This document shows positions 9,660-23,326 of a stretch of 64,000 bases of DNA, one piece after another (positions within the stretch are counted from its first letter, which is position 1; each line of letters begins with the position of its first letter). A model generated the notes under the pieces. That model was not told the origin of the DNA and did not search any database. It was given only the letters and a program-made list of their open reading frames with translations. This DNA is from Pseudomonadota bacterium (GTDB lineage Bacteria > Pseudomonadota > Alphaproteobacteria > SHVZ01): the NCBI GenBank assembly GCA_016195085.1, contig JACQAG010000055.1, forward strand, positions 98,183 through 162,182, in the 5' to 3' direction. The translations under genes were made by a program, and so were the position numbers.

Positions 9660-10667
9660 TCAAGGCAGCCAGTCGAACGTCACCAGCACGCCCGCGGTCA
9701 GCACGACCCAGGCGAGCGACAGCGGCAGAAACACCTTCCATCCCAGCCGCATCAGCTGATCGTAGCGGTAGCGCGGCAGGGTCGCTCGCACCCAGATGAA
9801 GACGAAGAGCAGGAAGGAGACCTTGAGGACGAACCACACAGGCCCCGGTATCCAGGTGAACGGCACGATCCCGAACGGCGGCAGCCAGCCGCCCAGGAAC
9901 AGGATCGTGGTCGTGCCGCTCACCAGGATCATGTTCGCGTATTCGCCAAGGAAGAAGAGAGCGAAGGTCATCGCCGAGTATTCGACGAAGTACCCTGCCA
10001 CCAGCTCCGACTCGCCCTCCGGCAGGTCGAAGGGCGAGCGGTTGGTCTCGGCCAAGCCGGAGACGAAGAAGACCACGAACATCGGCAACAGCGGCACGCA
10101 GAACCAGACGGTCCGCTGCGCGTTGACGATGTCGGTCATGTTGAGCGAGCCCACGCAGAGGAGCACGGTGATCATGACGAAGCCGATCGAGACTTCGTAG
10201 CTCACCATCTGGGCAGCCGAGCGCAAGGCGCCGAGGAAGGCGTATTTCGAGTTGGACGCCCAGCCGGCGATGATGATGCCGTAGACGCCCAGCGAGGAGA
10301 TGGCGAAGAGATAGAGGATGCCGACATTGATGTCGGCCAGCACGATGCCGTCGCCCACCGGGATCACCGCCCAGGCGACCATCGCCAGGCTGAAGGTCAG
10401 CATCGGCGCCAGGAAGAAGAGGACCTTGTTGGCGCCGGAGGGAAGCACCGTCTCCTTGAACAGGAGCTTGAGGCCGTCGGCAATCGGCTGCAGCAGTCCA
10501 AAAGGCCCCACCACATTGGGGCCGCGGCGGAGCTGCATGGCCGCGATCACCCGGCGCTCGGCGAGGGTGAGATAAGCCACGCACAGCAACAGCGGCACCA
10601 CGATCGCCACGATCTGGGCGACGATGATCGCTGTCGGCATGGCGTAGCCGGTCCAAAACTCACCCAT
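9660..10667 (-). CDS. nuoH: NADH-quinone oxidoreductase subunit H
   Basis: Membrane subunit that forms the quinone-binding chamber with NuoB and NuoD. 335 residues, with eight or nine hydrophobic helices. Conserved segments include [40 protein letters not shown] and [17 protein letters not shown]. The start at 10667 overlaps the 3' end of nuoG by eight bases. Confidence 0.96.
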   Translation of the reverse strand: MGEFWTGYAMPTAIIVAQIVAIVVPLLLCVAYLTLAERRVIAAMQLRRGPNVVGPFGLLQPIADGLKLLFKETVLPSGANKVLFFLAPMLTFSLAMVAWAVIPVGDGIVLADINVGILYLFAISSLGVYGIIIAGWASNSKYAFLGALRSAAQMVSYEVSIGFVMITVLLCVGSLNMTDIVNAQRTVWFCVPLLPMFVVFFVSGLAETNRSPFDLPEGESELVAGYFVEYSAMTFALFFLGEYANMILVSGTTTILFLGGWLPPFGIVPFTWIPGPVWFVLKVSFLLFVFIWVRATLPRYRYDQLMRLGWKVFLPLSLAWVVLTAGVLVTFDWLP

Positions 10668-12723
10668 CGGTGCCGGTCTTTCCGCTCGCCCGCCCCAGAA
10701 TCTCCTCCGTGCAGCGCGCCATGGTCGGCGAGGCGCGGCTGATGGGGTCGGTCATGTAGTAGTTGGCGATCGGCGGCTGGAACGGCTCGGAGGTCATCGG
10801 CCCGGGCAGCCCGAAGGCGCCCCAGGGTGCGGGCGTAATGGCATCGAGGGTACCGAAGACCGGATTCGCCTCGATGAGCTTGGCCCTGACTTGGCCGAGC
10901 GAGTCGAAGGGCAGACGATGCCCGAGCGCCTCGGAGAGCGCTCTCAGGATCTTCCAGTCCTCCCGCGCCTCGCCCGGCGGGAAGGAGGCAAAGCGCGCCA
11001 CCTGCACCCGTCCCTCGGTGTTGACATAGGTGCCGTTCTTCTCGGTGTAAGCGGCACCGGGCAGGATCACGTCGGCGCGGTGCGCGCCGGCATCGCCGTG
11101 ATGGCCCTGATAGATGACGAAGGCCTGGCCGAGCCGGCTCATGTCGATCTCATCGGCGCCGAGGAGATAGACGACCTCGATCTGGCCCTTGCCCGCTGCC
11201 TCGAGGATGCCGGCGACGTCGCGGCCGCCCGAACCCGGCACCAGGCCGAGATCGAGCCCGCCGACGCGCGCGGCCGCCCGGTGCAGCACGCTGAAGCCGT
11301 TCCAGCCCTCGCGCTGCATGGCGCTGCGCTCGGCCAGCTCGCGCGCGGCGGCCAAGACGGCGGCACCGTCGGCGCGGGCCAACGCCCCCTGCCCCAAGAT
11401 CAGCGTCGGGAACTTGGCGGCCTTGAGGGTGGCGGCGAAGGGATGCTTGCCGGCGGCGAGCTCGGCCAGGCTGGCCGGGCCGGCGCCGATCCGCTCCACC
11501 CCATAGGTCAGATCGAGAACCGGCCCGATCGAGGCGATCTGGGTCCGGGCGAGCAGCGAGCGCTTGCGGATGCGCGCGTTCACCATCGGCGCTTCCCAAC
11601 GCGGATTGGTGCCGATGAGGAGGATGGCGTCCGCCTGCTCGATGCCGGCGATGGTCGCATTGAAGAGATAGCTCGCCCTCAGCTTGGCATCGAGCTTGGC
11701 GCCGTCCTGGCGGCAATCGATATTGGGCGAGCCCAGCCTCTGCATCAGGAGCTTGAGCGCCAGCATCGCCTCGGCGTCGGCGAGATCGCCCGCGATCGCG
11801 GCGATGCGCTCGCCGCCGGCAGATTTGAGGCGCCGCGCCACCGTCTCGAAGGCCTCGGCCCAGCTCGCCGGCACCAGCTTGCCGTCGCGCCGCACATAGG
11901 GCCGGTCCAGGCGCTGATGCTTGAGGCCGTCGGCGGCGTAGCGGGTCTTATCGGCGATCCACTCCTCGTTCACGCCCTCGTTGAGGCGGGGGAGCACGCG
12001 CATGACCTCGTTGGCCCGGGCGTCGACGCGAATATTGCTGCCGACCGCATCCATGACATCGATGGACTCGGTTTTGTGCAGCTCCCAGGGTCTGGCCGCG
12101 AAGGCATAGGGCTTGGAGGTGAGCGCGCCAACGGGGCAGATGTCGACGACGTTGCCGGAGAGCTCGGAGGTGAGGGCTTGCTCCAGATAGGTGGTGATCT
12201 CGGCGTTCTCGCCGCGGTAGAGGAGGCCGATCTCGTCCACGCCGGCGACTTCGCTCGCAAAGCGCACACAGCGCGTGCAGTGGATGCAGCGGGTCATGAT
12301 GGTCTTGACCAGCGGCCCCATATACTTGTCCTTGACCGCGCGCTTGGCTTCCTGGTAGCGGCTGTGGTCGAAGCCGTAGCCCATCGCCTGGTCCTGCAAA
12401 TCGCATTCGCCACCCTGATCGCAGATCGGGCAATCGAGCGGATGGTTGATCAAGAGGAACTCCATCACGCCCTGGCGCGCCTTTTTCACCATCGGCGTGT
12501 TGGTCTTGATCACCATATTGTCGGCGGCGGGCATGGCGCACGACGCGATCGGCTTCGGCGACTTCTCCATCTCGACGAGGCACATGCGGCAATTGCCGGC
12601 GATCGACAGGCGCTCGTGATAGCAGAAGCGCGGGATCTCCTCGCCGGCGAGCTCGCAGGCTTGCAGCACCGTGGTGCCGGGAGGCACCTCGACTTCGACG
12701 TCGTTGACCTTGAGCTTCGGCAT
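10660..12723 (-). CDS. nuoG: NADH-quinone oxidoreductase subunit G
   Basis: Iron-sulfur subunit of complex I with N-terminal ferredoxin-like and C-terminal molybdopterin-oxidoreductase-like domains. 687 residues from ATG 12723 ([20 protein letters not shown]); the open frame continues upstream but only this start begins the ferredoxin fold. Visible cluster ligands: the 2Fe-2S set ([19 protein letters not shown]), a [17 protein letters not shown] segment with the His-ligated 4Fe-4S, and [15 protein letters not shown]. Starts five bases after nuoF; its end overlaps nuoH. Confidence 0.95.
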   Translation of the reverse strand: MPKLKVNDVEVEVPPGTTVLQACELAGEEIPRFCYHERLSIAGNCRMCLVEMEKSPKPIASCAMPAADNMVIKTNTPMVKKARQGVMEFLLINHPLDCPICDQGGECDLQDQAMGYGFDHSRYQEAKRAVKDKYMGPLVKTIMTRCIHCTRCVRFASEVAGVDEIGLLYRGENAEITTYLEQALTSELSGNVVDICPVGALTSKPYAFAARPWELHKTESIDVMDAVGSNIRVDARANEVMRVLPRLNEGVNEEWIADKTRYAADGLKHQRLDRPYVRRDGKLVPASWAEAFETVARRLKSAGGERIAAIAGDLADAEAMLALKLLMQRLGSPNIDCRQDGAKLDAKLRASYLFNATIAGIEQADAILLIGTNPRWEAPMVNARIRKRSLLARTQIASIGPVLDLTYGVERIGAGPASLAELAAGKHPFAATLKAAKFPTLILGQGALARADGAAVLAAARELAERSAMQREGWNGFSVLHRAAARVGGLDLGLVPGSGGRDVAGILEAAGKGQIEVVYLLGADEIDMSRLGQAFVIYQGHHGDAGAHRADVILPGAAYTEKNGTYVNTEGRVQVARFASFPPGEAREDWKILRALSEALGHRLPFDSLGQVRAKLIEANPVFGTLDAITPAPWGAFGLPGPMTSEPFQPPIANYYMTDPISRASPTMARCTEEILGRASGKTGTDG

Positions 12724-12728
12724 GGCCC

Positions 12729-14021
12729 CTACTCCGCCGCGATCTTGGCGCCGCCGTCGCCGGCCAAGACGCGCCGCTCGAGCTCGGGCCGGAAGTGCCT
12801 GAGCAATCCTTGGATCGGCCAGACCGCCCCTTCGCCGAAGGCGCAGATGGTGTGGCCCTCGACCTGCTTGGTCACGTCCTCGAGCAGTCCGATGTCGCTC
12901 AAGGTCGCCTGGCCGCGCGCCATCCGCTGCAGCATGCGGTAGATCCAGCCCGTGCCCTCGCGACAGGGGGTGCACTGGCCGCAGCTCTCATGCTTGTAGA
13001 AGAGCGCGAGCCTGGCGAAGGCACGCACGATGTCCGTCGATTTGTCCATGACGATGACCGCACCTGTGCCCATGCCCGACCTCGCGTCGCGCAGATAGTC
13101 GAAGTCGAGCTGGATCGTGTCGCAGGTCGCCTTCGGCAGGACCGGCATGGAGGAGCCGCCGGGAATGACGGCCAAGAGGTTGTCCCAGCCGCCGCGCACG
13201 CCGCCGGCATGGCGCTCGATCAGCTCGCGGAGCGGCACGCCCATGGCGTCCTCGACATTGCAGGGTCGCTCGACATGGCCGGAGATGCAGAACACCTTGG
13301 GCCCGGTGTTGTTGCGCCGGCCGATGCCGGCGAACCAGGCGGCCCCACGCCTGAGGATCGTCGGCACCACGGCGACGGTCTCGACATTGTTGACCGTGGT
13401 CGGGCAGCCCCATACGCCGCAGAAGGCGGGAAACGGCGGCTTCAGCCGCGGTTGGCCCTTCTTGCCTTCCAGACTCTCGATCAGCGCCGTCTCCTCGCCG
13501 CAGATATAGGCGCCGGCGCCGCGATGCAGATAGATGTCGCAGTCGAAGCCGCTGCCGCAGGCATTCTTGCCCAGCAGCCCGGCCGCATAGGCCTCGTCGA
13601 TGGCGCCCTGCAGATTGGCGTGCTCCTCGTAGAACTCGCCGCGGACATAGATGTAGCAGGCATGCGCAGCCATGGCCGAGCAGGCGATGAGGCAACCTTC
13701 GACCAGCTTGTGCGGCTCGTGCCGCAAGAGGTCGCGGTCCTTGCAGGTGCCGGGCTCGCCCTCGTCGGCATTGATCACCAGATAGTGCGGCCTGCCGTCC
13801 GGCTGCTTGGGCATGAACGACCATTTCATGCCGGTAGAGAAGCCGGCGCCGCCGCGGCCCCTGAGCTCGCTCTTCTTCATCTCGTCCACGATCGACTCGC
13901 GGCCCTTGAGGATGAGATCCTTGGTGCCGTCCCAATCGCCGCGCGCCCTGGCGCCTGCCAGGCGCCAATCGGCCTGGCCGTAGAGATTGGTGAAGATGCG
14001 GTCGCTATCGGCCAGCATCAA
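12729..14021 (-). CDS. nuoF: NADH-quinone oxidoreductase subunit F
   Basis: NADH-oxidising subunit that binds FMN and the N3 [4Fe-4S] cluster. 430 residues. The nucleotide- and FMN-binding stretch [16 protein letters not shown] is near residue 60, [19 protein letters not shown] follows near residue 170, and the cluster motif [10 protein letters not shown] is near residue 350. Its ATG overlaps the stop of nuoE by four bases. Confidence 0.97.
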   Translation of the reverse strand: MMLADSDRIFTNLYGQADWRLAGARARGDWDGTKDLILKGRESIVDEMKKSELRGRGGAGFSTGMKWSFMPKQPDGRPHYLVINADEGEPGTCKDRDLLRHEPHKLVEGCLIACSAMAAHACYIYVRGEFYEEHANLQGAIDEAYAAGLLGKNACGSGFDCDIYLHRGAGAYICGEETALIESLEGKKGQPRLKPPFPAFCGVWGCPTTVNNVETVAVVPTILRRGAAWFAGIGRRNNTGPKVFCISGHVERPCNVEDAMGVPLRELIERHAGGVRGGWDNLLAVIPGGSSMPVLPKATCDTIQLDFDYLRDARSGMGTGAVIVMDKSTDIVRAFARLALFYKHESCGQCTPCREGTGWIYRMLQRMARGQATLSDIGLLEDVTKQVEGHTICAFGEGAVWPIQGLLRHFRPELERRVLAGDGGAKIAAE

Positions 14022-14638
14022 TCGCTCCCATTCGGCTTCAGGGTGTTCTCGAACTTCGCCCCGAGGGCAGCCGAGGTTTGGCGCTGGACCTGCGGTCCGG
14101 GCTTCGGCTTCTCGCCCCGGGCCAGGGCATCGAGGATCCGCGTGGTCGAGGCCGCATCGAGGTCCTCATAGAAGGCCTCGTTCACCTGCATCATCGGCGC
14201 ATTGACGCACGCCGCCAGGCACTCGACCTCGACGAGGGTGAACAGGCCGTCGGGCGTCGTCTCGCCGACGCCGACGCCGAGCCGCTTCTTGCAGGCATCG
14301 AGGACGGCATCCGAGCCTCTAAGCCAGCACGGCGTGGTGGTGCAGACCTGCACGTGGTTGCGGCCGATCGGCGTCAAGTTGAACATGGTGTAGAAGGTCG
14401 CCACCTCGCGCACGCGAATGGGCGCCATGTCCAGCATGCGGGCGACATGCTCCATGGCCGCGATCGGCAGCCAGTTGCCGTGCTGGCGCTGGGCCAGCTC
14501 CAAGAGCGGCAATACGGCGCTCTGCTGCTTGCCGGCGGGGTATTTGGCGATGATCCGCTTCGCCCGCTCGAGGTTGTCGGGTGTGAATGAGAAGCTCTCG
14601 GGCTGCGCCACGTCCTTATGGGCGGCGGGCTGGCTCAT
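14018..14638 (-). CDS. nuoE: NADH-quinone oxidoreductase subunit E
   Basis: Thioredoxin-fold subunit holding the N1a [2Fe-2S] cluster next to NuoF. 206 residues. Ligand cysteines are visible in [12 protein letters not shown] and [17 protein letters not shown]-terminal tail of about 35 residues follows the fold, as in several alphaproteobacterial NuoE proteins. Overlaps nuoD and nuoF by four bases each. Confidence 0.95.
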   Translation of the reverse strand: MSQPAAHKDVAQPESFSFTPDNLERAKRIIAKYPAGKQQSAVLPLLELAQRQHGNWLPIAAMEHVARMLDMAPIRVREVATFYTMFNLTPIGRNHVQVCTTTPCWLRGSDAVLDACKKRLGVGVGETTPDGLFTLVEVECLAACVNAPMMQVNEAFYEDLDAASTTRILDALARGEKPKPGPQVQRQTSAALGAKFENTLKPNGSD

Positions 14639-15813
14639 CGATCAATCTCGCCGAAGACGATATCCATGGAGCCGAGGATCGCCACCGAATCCGCCAGCAT
14701 GTGCCCCTTGGAGCAGAACTCCATCGCCTGCAGATGGGTGAAGCCCGGCGCGCGGATCTTGCAGCGGTAGGGCCGGTTGGTGCCGTCGGCGACGAGATAG
14801 ACGGCGAACTCGCCCTTGGGCGCCTCGACCGCGGTGTAGGTCTCGCCCGCCGGCACGTGGAAGCCTTCGGTATAGAGCTTGAAATGATGGATGAGCGCCT
14901 CCATCGAGCGCTTCATGTCGCCCCTGGGCGGCGGGGTGATCTTGCGGTCCTTGGAGACGTGCGGGCCGTCCGGCATCTTGTCGACCGCCTGGCGGATGAT
15001 GTTGAGCGACTGGCGCATCTCCTCGACGCGCACGAGATAGCGGTCGTAGCAATCGCCGTTCTTGCCGATGGGTATGTCGAAATCCATGTCGGCATAGGCG
15101 GCATAGGGCTGGGCTTTGCGCAAGTCCCAGGGCACGCCCGAGGCTCTCAGCATCGGCCCGGTGAAACCCCAGTCGATCGCATCGTCCTTGCTGACGACGC
15201 CGATATCGACCGTCCGTTGCTTGAAGATGCGGTTCTCGGTCAGCAGGCCTTCCATGTCGTCGACGACCTTGGGGAACTGATCGGCCCACTTCATCACCGA
15301 ATCGAGGAGACCCGCCGGCAGGTCCTGATGCACCCCGCCCGCCCGGTAGTAGCAGGCGTGCAGCCTGGCACCTGAGACCCGCTCGTAGAACTCCATCAGC
15401 AGCTCGCGCTGCTCGAAGGCCCACAGCAAGGGCGTCATCGCGCCCACGTCGAGCGCATAGGCGGTGACATTGAGCAGGTGGTTCAGGATCCGGGTGATCT
15501 CGTCGAACAGCACGCGGATGTATTTGGCCCTGGGCGGCACCTCGAGACCGAGAAGCTTCTCCACCGCCGCCACGAAGGCGTGCTCCTGGCACATGGGCGA
15601 GACGTAATCGAGGCGGTCGAAATAGGGGATCGCCTGCAGATAGGTCTTGTATTCGATCAGCTTCTCGGTGCCGCGGTGCAGGAGCCCGATATGCGGATCG
15701 ATACGCTCGATGATCTCGCCGTCCAGCTCCATGACCATGCGCAAGACCCCGTGCGCAGCCGGATGCTGCGGTCCGAAGTTGATGGTCATCGGCTTGATGG
15801 TTTGCTCGGCCAC
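14635..15813 (-). CDS. nuoD: NADH-quinone oxidoreductase subunit D
   Basis: 49-kDa-type subunit related to the large subunit of NiFe hydrogenases; lines the quinone site with NuoB. 392 residues, standard for the unfused form. Recognised by [20 protein letters not shown] at residues 13-32, [16 protein letters not shown] and the C-terminal [11 protein letters not shown]. Separate from nuoC, unlike the NuoCD fusion of enterobacteria. The gap to nuoC is 18 bp. Confidence 0.97.
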   Translation of the reverse strand: MAEQTIKPMTINFGPQHPAAHGVLRMVMELDGEIIERIDPHIGLLHRGTEKLIEYKTYLQAIPYFDRLDYVSPMCQEHAFVAAVEKLLGLEVPPRAKYIRVLFDEITRILNHLLNVTAYALDVGAMTPLLWAFEQRELLMEFYERVSGARLHACYYRAGGVHQDLPAGLLDSVMKWADQFPKVVDDMEGLLTENRIFKQRTVDIGVVSKDDAIDWGFTGPMLRASGVPWDLRKAQPYAAYADMDFDIPIGKNGDCYDRYLVRVEEMRQSLNIIRQAVDKMPDGPHVSKDRKITPPPRGDMKRSMEALIHHFKLYTEGFHVPAGETYTAVEAPKGEFAVYLVADGTNRPYRCKIRAPGFTHLQAMEFCSKGHMLADSVAILGSMDIVFGEIDR

Positions 15814-15831
15814 GGTGCTATGCCCTATCGC

Positions 15832-16437
15832 TCATGCCTTGCCCGCCTTCTCGTCGCCCGGCAGGTGGATCATGCCTTCCCAAGGCGACAGGAAGTCGAA
15901 GCTGCGGAACTCCTGGCTCAGCTTCACCTTGTCGTAAACGACGCGCTTCTGCTCGTTGTCGTAGCGGAGCTCGACGAGGCCGGTCAGCGGAAAATCCTTG
16001 CGCAAGGGGTGGCCGTCGAAGCCGTAATCGGTCAGGATCCGGCGCAGATCGGGGTGATCGCTGAAGTAGACGCCGTAAAGATCCCACACCTCGCGCTCAT
16101 ACCAGCCGGCGGACCTGAAGACGGCAGTGGCGGAGGGCACGGGTGTGTCCTCATTCGCCCTGAGCTTCACCCGGATGCGCTGATTGTGCTTCAGGCTCAA
16201 GAGGTTGTAGACGACCTCGAAGCGCTCCGGGCGCTCGGGATAGTCGACCCCGCAGATGTCGACCAGCATCTTGAAAAGGCACTTGGCGTCGTCGCGGAGC
16301 ACGGTCAGCACCCTGACGATCGCCTCCGGCTTTGCCCACAGCACCAGCTCGTCACCGGCGAGCGCGCAGGCCGTCGTTTCCATCGGGAGCTGGCCCAGGA
16401 CGTGGTCGCCGAGCTCTTTGAGTTGGGCCGGCGTCAT
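15832..16437 (-). CDS. nuoC: NADH-quinone oxidoreductase subunit C
   Basis: 30-kDa-type peripheral subunit of complex I. 201 residues. Contains the signature [20 protein letters not shown] and [20 protein letters not shown], followed by [18 protein letters not shown]. Start and nuoB stop share one base (TGATG), indicating translational coupling. Confidence 0.96.
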   Translation of the reverse strand: MTPAQLKELGDHVLGQLPMETTACALAGDELVLWAKPEAIVRVLTVLRDDAKCLFKMLVDICGVDYPERPERFEVVYNLLSLKHNQRIRVKLRANEDTPVPSATAVFRSAGWYEREVWDLYGVYFSDHPDLRRILTDYGFDGHPLRKDFPLTGLVELRYDNEQKRVVYDKVKLSQEFRSFDFLSPWEGMIHLPGDEKAGKA

Positions 16438-16991
16438 CAGCGCGCAATCGTCGTGGTGCGCTTGATCTTCTTCTGCAATTGCAGAATGCCGTAGAGCAGC
16501 GCCTCGGCCGTGGGCGGACAGCCCGGCACGTAGACATCCACCGGCACGATGCGATCGCAGCCGCGCACCACCGAATAGGAATAGTGATAGTAGCCGCCGC
16601 CGTTGGCGCAGCTACCCATCGAGAGCACCCAGCGCGGCTCCGCCATCTGGTCGTAGACCTTGCGCAAGGCCGGCGCCATCTTGTTGCAGAGCGTGCCGGC
16701 GACGATCATCACGTCCGACTGCCTCGGGCTCGGACGAAAGACGATGCCGAAGCGATCGAGATCGTAGCGCGAGCACGCCGTGTGCATCATCTCGACCGCG
16801 CAGCAGGCGAGCCCGAAGGTCATCGGCCAGAGCGAGCCGGTGCGTGCCCAGCCGACGAGCTTGTCGAGCTGGGCGACGATGAAGCCCTTGTCGGTCAGCT
16901 CCTCGGTTGCCGCCTTCAGCAAGGCGTCCTGCTCAAGCCCGGGCGGAAGCAGCGCGCCCGAGGCGGCGGGATTGACCACGGTCATTCCCAT
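16437..16991 (-). CDS. nuoB: NADH-quinone oxidoreductase subunit B
   Basis: Subunit that carries cluster N2, the last electron donor to quinone. 184 residues from ATG 16991, chosen because AGGGAG lies seven bases upstream; ATG 16985 would instead give an ATGA overlap with nuoA. Cluster ligands are visible in [11 protein letters not shown] (tandem cysteines), [15 protein letters not shown] and [13 protein letters not shown]. Confidence 0.95.
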   Translation of the reverse strand: MGMTVVNPAASGALLPPGLEQDALLKAATEELTDKGFIVAQLDKLVGWARTGSLWPMTFGLACCAVEMMHTACSRYDLDRFGIVFRPSPRQSDVMIVAGTLCNKMAPALRKVYDQMAEPRWVLSMGSCANGGGYYHYSYSVVRGCDRIVPVDVYVPGCPPTAEALLYGILQLQKKIKRTTTIAR

Positions 16992-17347
16992 TCCAACGCT
17001 CCCTTCTTCCACTCGTAGACGAAGCCGACGGTGAGCACGCCCAAGAACGCCACCATCGACCAGAAGCCGAAGACCCCGATGTCGCTGAGCGCGACGGCCC
17101 AAGGAAACAGGAACGCCACCTCGAGGTCGAAAATGATGAACAAGATCGCCACCAGGTAGAAGCGCACATCGAACTTGGAGCGGGCATCCTCGAAGGCATC
17201 GAACCCGCATTCATAGGGCGAAAGCTTCTCCGGATCAGGATGCTGGCGGGCAAGCACCAGCGAGGCCACGATCGCGCCCCCGGCGATGGCGATGGCGAGC
17301 CCGAGGAAGATCAGGATTGGCAGGTAATCTCTGAGCAGCGGGTCCAT
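16982..17347 (-). CDS. nuoA: NADH-quinone oxidoreductase subunit A
   Basis: First gene of the operon and a small membrane subunit of complex I with three helices. 121 residues. Contains the conserved [20 protein letters not shown] loop, whose cysteine sits near the quinone cavity, and the [15 protein letters not shown] helix. About 250 bp of untranslated DNA separate it from the tRNA-Asp gene upstream. Confidence 0.96.
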   Translation of the reverse strand: MDPLLRDYLPILIFLGLAIAIAGGAIVASLVLARQHPDPEKLSPYECGFDAFEDARSKFDVRFYLVAILFIIFDLEVAFLFPWAVALSDIGVFGFWSMVAFLGVLTVGFVYEWKKGALEWE

Positions 17348-17462
17348 GCGTCCGGTATCTCGGGGGCTGGCGGTTCACGAGTGGCCGACGACCGTCGCGC
17401 CGACGACGACGACGCAGCGCAGCAAGCCCGGTCGGCGCCCCCGCCCGACCCGGGCCGGCGCT

Positions 17463-17492
17463 ACTATAATCTTGGTGCGCCGCGAAAAAAAG
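17463..17492 (-). promoter_or_regulatory. Candidate nuo operon promoter
   Basis: On the minus strand a -10-like TATAGT lies at 17468-17463, about 115 bp before the nuoA start. The region where a -35 would lie (CTTTTT-like) matches TTGACA poorly. It is the best AT-rich candidate in the only sizeable gap upstream of nuoA. Confidence 0.3.
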
Positions 17493-17595
17493 CCGCTGCG
17501 AGGCCTCATTGGCGGCACTGCTGACCATGTCCGATCGGGTGCCGTCCTGCGGCGGCGCACCCAGCGAATCTGATGGTCGGGATCGAATTTCGCGA

Positions 17596-17672
<77 letters not shown>

Positions 17673-17746
17673 CTAGGCGCGCATCGCGAGCCCGCCTCAG
17701 ATACTGTTTCGGCCCCATGGTGTCAAGGATGGCGGGGCGGCAAGGA

Positions 17747-17821
17747 TGGTGGGCGATGACGGGATCGAACCGCCGACATCCTCGGTGTAAACGAGGCGCT
17801 CTACCGCTGAGCTAATCGCCC
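17747..17821 (-). tRNA. tRNA-Val (UAC)
   Basis: 75-nt cloverleaf on the minus strand with encoded CCA (17747-17749). Acceptor GGGCGAT pairs with ATCGCCC. The anticodon loop TTTACAC between CCTCG and CGAGG gives UAC. T-arm GGTTCGATCC. It lies 74 bp upstream of tRNA-Asp and may be cotranscribed with it and with HU. Confidence 0.96.
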
Positions 17822-17865
17822 GCCTGGGCCGAAGCCGGGTTAACCAAGCATAACCCACAAATGCC

Positions 17866-17896
17866 GATGCCGGCGACCGCCCGGGCCGCCGGCATC
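17866..17896 (-). terminator. Hairpin after the HU gene
   Basis: A 10-bp perfect stem (GATGCCGGCG at 17866-17875 with CGCCGGCATC at 17887-17896) lies 26 bp after the HU stop. On the minus strand only a short ATTTG follows it, so it is a weak intrinsic terminator or an mRNA 3'-end stabiliser. Confidence 0.45.
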
Positions 17897-17921
17897 CAGA
17901 AATCCGTCGGGTTCGTGCTTG

Positions 17922-18194
17922 CTAGTTGATGGCTTCCTTCAGACCCTTGCCGGCCTTGAACTTCGCTTGCTTGGAGGCGGGGATCTTGATCTTCGCCCCC
18001 GTCCGCGGGTTGCGACCTTCGCTCGCCGCGCGCTTGCTCACATGGAAAGTGCCGAAGCCGACCAACCGAACCTCCTTGCCGCCCTTGAGCGCGACGGTGA
18101 TCTGGCCGAAGACGGCATCGACCGCCTTCGCGGCATCTGCCTTCGACAGTCCGCTGCTCTCCGAGACCGAAGCCACGAGGTCGTTCTTATTCAC
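17922..18194 (-). CDS. hupB: HU-family DNA-binding protein
   Basis: Small basic nucleoid protein that dimerises and bends DNA. 90 residues, typical HU length. Starts MNKNDLVASVSESSGLSKAD; the beta-arm contains GFGTFHVSKRAASEGRNPRT, including the RNPRTG DNA-intercalating tip. It lies downstream of lon on the same strand after a 250-bp gap that holds the lon terminator. Confidence 0.96.
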   Translation of the reverse strand: MNKNDLVASVSESSGLSKADAAKAVDAVFGQITVALKGGKEVRLVGFGTFHVSKRAASEGRNPRTGAKIKIPASKQAKFKAGKGLKEAIN

Positions 18195-18391
18195 TTGCGC
18201 CCCCTGATCGAGAATGGAAAGGCCCCAATCATGGGTCAGATGACTGGCGGCCTGCGAACTCTAGATCGCGGTTAACGGCGCCGTCAATCGCCCAAAGCAC
18301 GGGATATCGGGCATTCTCGACATGTTGCGCAGCATTCTCGCATGCGCAACGCGCACGAATGACAACGCGTGGGGGATGGAGATGAACGACA

Positions 18392-18422
18392 ACGCCCGCC
18401 CCGGCCTGGCCGGAGCGGGCGT
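18392..18422 (-). terminator. Terminator of lon
   Basis: Strong GC-rich dyad: ACGCCCGC (18392-18399) pairs with GCGGGCGT (18415-18422), with further pairing inside the loop. It starts 28 bp after the lon stop. On the minus strand TTGTCGTT follows, a partial T-tract. Confidence 0.6.
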
Positions 18423-18450
18423 CATTATTGCCAAGCGGACGGCGTTGGCC

Positions 18451-20877
<2,427 letters not shown>

Positions 20878-21014
20878 CCGGGCCCTCCGCCGCCGTCAAT
20901 GGCCAACGAAGGACCAGGTCTTGCTACACCATATCAGGTGGCCTGCCGTCGCCTTCGTTCAAGGTCTGGCGTCAGGCCCGGCTCCCCTAAGCGGTGTTCC
21001 TCCCCATGCACCGG

Positions 21015-22280
<1,266 letters not shown>

Positions 22281-22449
22281 GATCGCTCGGTTCCTCGTAC
22301 CTTCGCCGCGCATATCATGTTACGCGGCGCCTTTGCTGAGGGACAACAAGTAAAAGCCCGATCCCGCTCTTGTGTCCCCGTGCCTCAACGTCATGCAAGA
22401 ACCGCACCACGCGCCGCCCTGCGGCGGCGGCGGGGCGCCCCCCGCAACC

Positions 22450-23091
22450 CTAAGCCGCCGCCTTGTCCATGCCCTCGCGCGGCGGGCGACGCGTCACCAC
22501 TTCATCGATCAGGCCGAATGCCTTGGCGTCTTCGGGCGACATGAACTTGTCACGCTCCATCGCGTCCTCGATCACCTCGATCTTCTGTCCCGTGTGATGG
22601 GCATAGATCTCGTTCAACCGCTTGCGCGTCGCAATGATCTCTCTGGCCTGGATCTCGATATCCGTCGCCTGCCCCTGGGCGCCGCCGGAGGGCTGATGCA
22701 CCATGATCCGGCTGTTGGGCAGCGAGAATCGCTTGCCCTTGGCCCCGGCCGTCAGCAAGAGCGAAGCCGCCGAGGCCGCCTGGCCTATGCACATTGTGGC
22801 GATATCGGGGCGGACATACTGCATGGTGTCGTAGATCGCCAAACCCGAGGTCACGATGCCCCCTGGGGAATTGACGTAAAGCGAGATCTCCTTGTTCGGG
22901 TTCTCCGCCTCCAAAAACAACAGCTGGGCGCAGACCAGGCTCGAAACTGCATCGTTTATGGGCCCGACAATGAAAATGATGCGCTCCTTCAGCAACCTCG
23001 AATAGATATCGTAGGCACGTTCACCCCTTGGAGTTTGCTCCACCACCATCGGGACCAGGGTGTTCATCGTCGGCTCGAACAAGGTGCTCAT
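22450..23091 (-). CDS. clpP: ATP-dependent Clp protease proteolytic subunit ClpP
   Basis: Barrel-forming serine peptidase that partners ClpX. 213 residues from ATG 23091 ([20 protein letters not shown]). The catalytic serine is in [10 protein letters not shown] and the histidine in IMVHQPSGG; the aspartate follows in the DKFMSPEDA region. The open frame extends upstream to 23247, but that part is translated from the dispersed repeat at 23162-23216, so the shorter start is used. AGGA lies 14 bases upstream, a rather distant site. Confidence 0.95.
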   Translation of the reverse strand: MSTLFEPTMNTLVPMVVEQTPRGERAYDIYSRLLKERIIFIVGPINDAVSSLVCAQLLFLEAENPNKEISLYVNSPGGIVTSGLAIYDTMQYVRPDIATMCIGQAASAASLLLTAGAKGKRFSLPNSRIMVHQPSGGAQGQATDIEIQAREIIATRKRLNEIYAHHTGQKIEVIEDAMERDKFMSPEDAKAFGLIDEVVTRRPPREGMDKAAA

Positions 23092-23161
23092 GGGTCGGGC
23101 TCGAGTCCTTTGCGTCGTCGGGACAGTCAAGTAGGTATCAGGCAGGCAAAAAGCGAGCCCC

Positions 23162-23216
23162 TCCCCCGGGGTGGACTTTGGGAGGGGGTGGGGACCACCC
23201 CCTCCCCGGGCAGGCC
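23162..23216. repeat. GC-rich dispersed repeat, copy 2
   Basis: Lies in the 235-bp tig-clpP gap. It contains GGGGTGGACTTTGGGAGGGG and then TGGGGACCACCCCCTCCCC, so the G-rich and C-rich halves can pair. It is the best-conserved relative of the copy inside the DEAD-box helicase at 63381-63439. Confidence 0.8.
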
Positions 23217-23326
23217 CATGCTTGCCACGCTCGGCTTCCCCGACCAACCTACTCTAGGTCGGAGTCGTTAACCGATGGCTACCGGCCCCAGCGCCACCGA
23301 ATCCGGCCGGGCGTCACTCAAAAGCC

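Noticed and set aside
17464..17470. TATAAT box on the plus strand
   Set aside because: No plus-strand gene follows within reach; only the minus-strand reading near nuoA is relevant, and that is a weak candidate.
18359..18380. AACGCGTGGGGGATGGAG as a start for a plus-strand gene opposite lon
   Set aside because: The frame is antisense to lon and has no family similarity.
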